Source: Chitinophagaceae bacterium BSSC1 (GTDB taxonomy: Bacteria > Bacteroidota > Bacteroidia > Chitinophagales > Chitinophagaceae). From it: a stretch of 64,000 bases of DNA. The notes beneath the pieces are model-generated. The model was not told where the DNA came from and made no database searches. It saw only the letters and a list, made by a program, of their open reading frames with translations. The stretch is taken from NCBI GenBank assembly GCA_002256435.1, contig NKJC01000002.1, positions 539,996-603,995 of the forward strand, in the 5' to 3' direction. Shown piece after piece: positions 63,970-64,000 of this stretch. The position numbers and the translations under genes were made by a program. Position 1 is the stretch's first letter, and each line of letters starts with the position of its first letter.

Positions 63970-64000
63970 AAGCTAAATACAGGAATTAGTGGGTTACAGT

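Noticed and set aside
1..64000. CRISPR arrays, insertion sequences, prophage or toxin-antitoxin genes
   Set aside because: No regularly spaced direct repeats, transposase or integrase motifs, or paired small toxin genes were found on either strand by reading.

Overview
This is an AT-rich chromosomal segment from a member of the Bacteroidota, most likely of the Chitinophagaceae type; the family-level call is an inference. The best evidence is the promoter in front of rplK, a TTTG box, 19 bases, then TACCTTTG, which is the Bacteroidota sigma-A signature. Other -7 elements of the form TAnnTTTR, weak Shine-Dalgarno sequences and families common in this phylum (DUF4833, DUF1080, pseudo-BY-kinases paired with outer membrane efflux-type proteins) agree. 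No tRNA, rRNA, CRISPR array, insertion sequence or phage gene was seen.

Layout. Positions 1-8.8 kb hold exopolysaccharide (EPS) genes: an O-antigen ligase-like protein cut by the window edge, a 47-residue membrane protein missed by ordinary ORF calling, a membrane GT2 glycosyltransferase, a Wzz/BY-kinase-like protein, a half-size TolC-like protein, an acetyltransferase, and a polyprenyl-phosphate sugar transferase fused to a dead receiver domain next to an intact receiver. Positions 8.9-12.2 kb hold a quinone oxidoreductase-MaoC fusion and a long acyl-CoA dehydrogenase. Positions 12.2-18.2 kb hold a complete predicted nitric oxide signalling operon: an NtrC-type sigma-54 activator, a stand-alone H-NOX haem sensor, and a 1328-residue hybrid kinase that starts with an HNOBA domain and ends with receiver and HPt domains. 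Positions 18.5-21.8 kb return to EPS genes (Gfo/Idh oxidoreductase, second sugar-phosphate transferase, FemAB-like protein).

Positions 21.8-28.4 kb encode exported proteins (lipoprotein esterase, BNR/sortilin-like protein, LolA-like protein, Omp85-like barrel, DUF4833). Positions 28.5-38.9 kb are a hydrogen-oxidation island. hupS-hupL-cytochrome b-hupD run leftward and a mini-HupE-like protein-hypA-B-F-C-D-E run rightward from a shared 147-base region that carries two perfect CRP/FNR-type palindromes 22 bp apart. The small subunit has the six-cysteine proximal cluster signature of oxygen-tolerant group 1d hydrogenases. Positions 39-42 kb hold an aldehyde dehydrogenase, a DUF779 protein and an AraC regulator. 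Positions 42-50.6 kb are mixed envelope and housekeeping genes (dihaem cytochrome c, fabV, DUF1080, ispD, rfaE1-type kinase, amino acid permease, OmpH/Skp).

Positions 50.7-61.5 kb are the rplKAJL-rpoBC operon, transcribed leftward. Upstream of rplK, where secE-nusG usually lie, are sugar genes instead: fdtB-like, fdtA-like and a GT14 glycosyltransferase (61.6-64 kb). The strongest candidates for new biology are the H-NOX/HNOBA/NtrC phosphorelay embedded among EPS genes, the pseudo-receiver sugar transferase, and the symmetrical twin-box control of the hydrogenase island with its mini-HupE-like protein.
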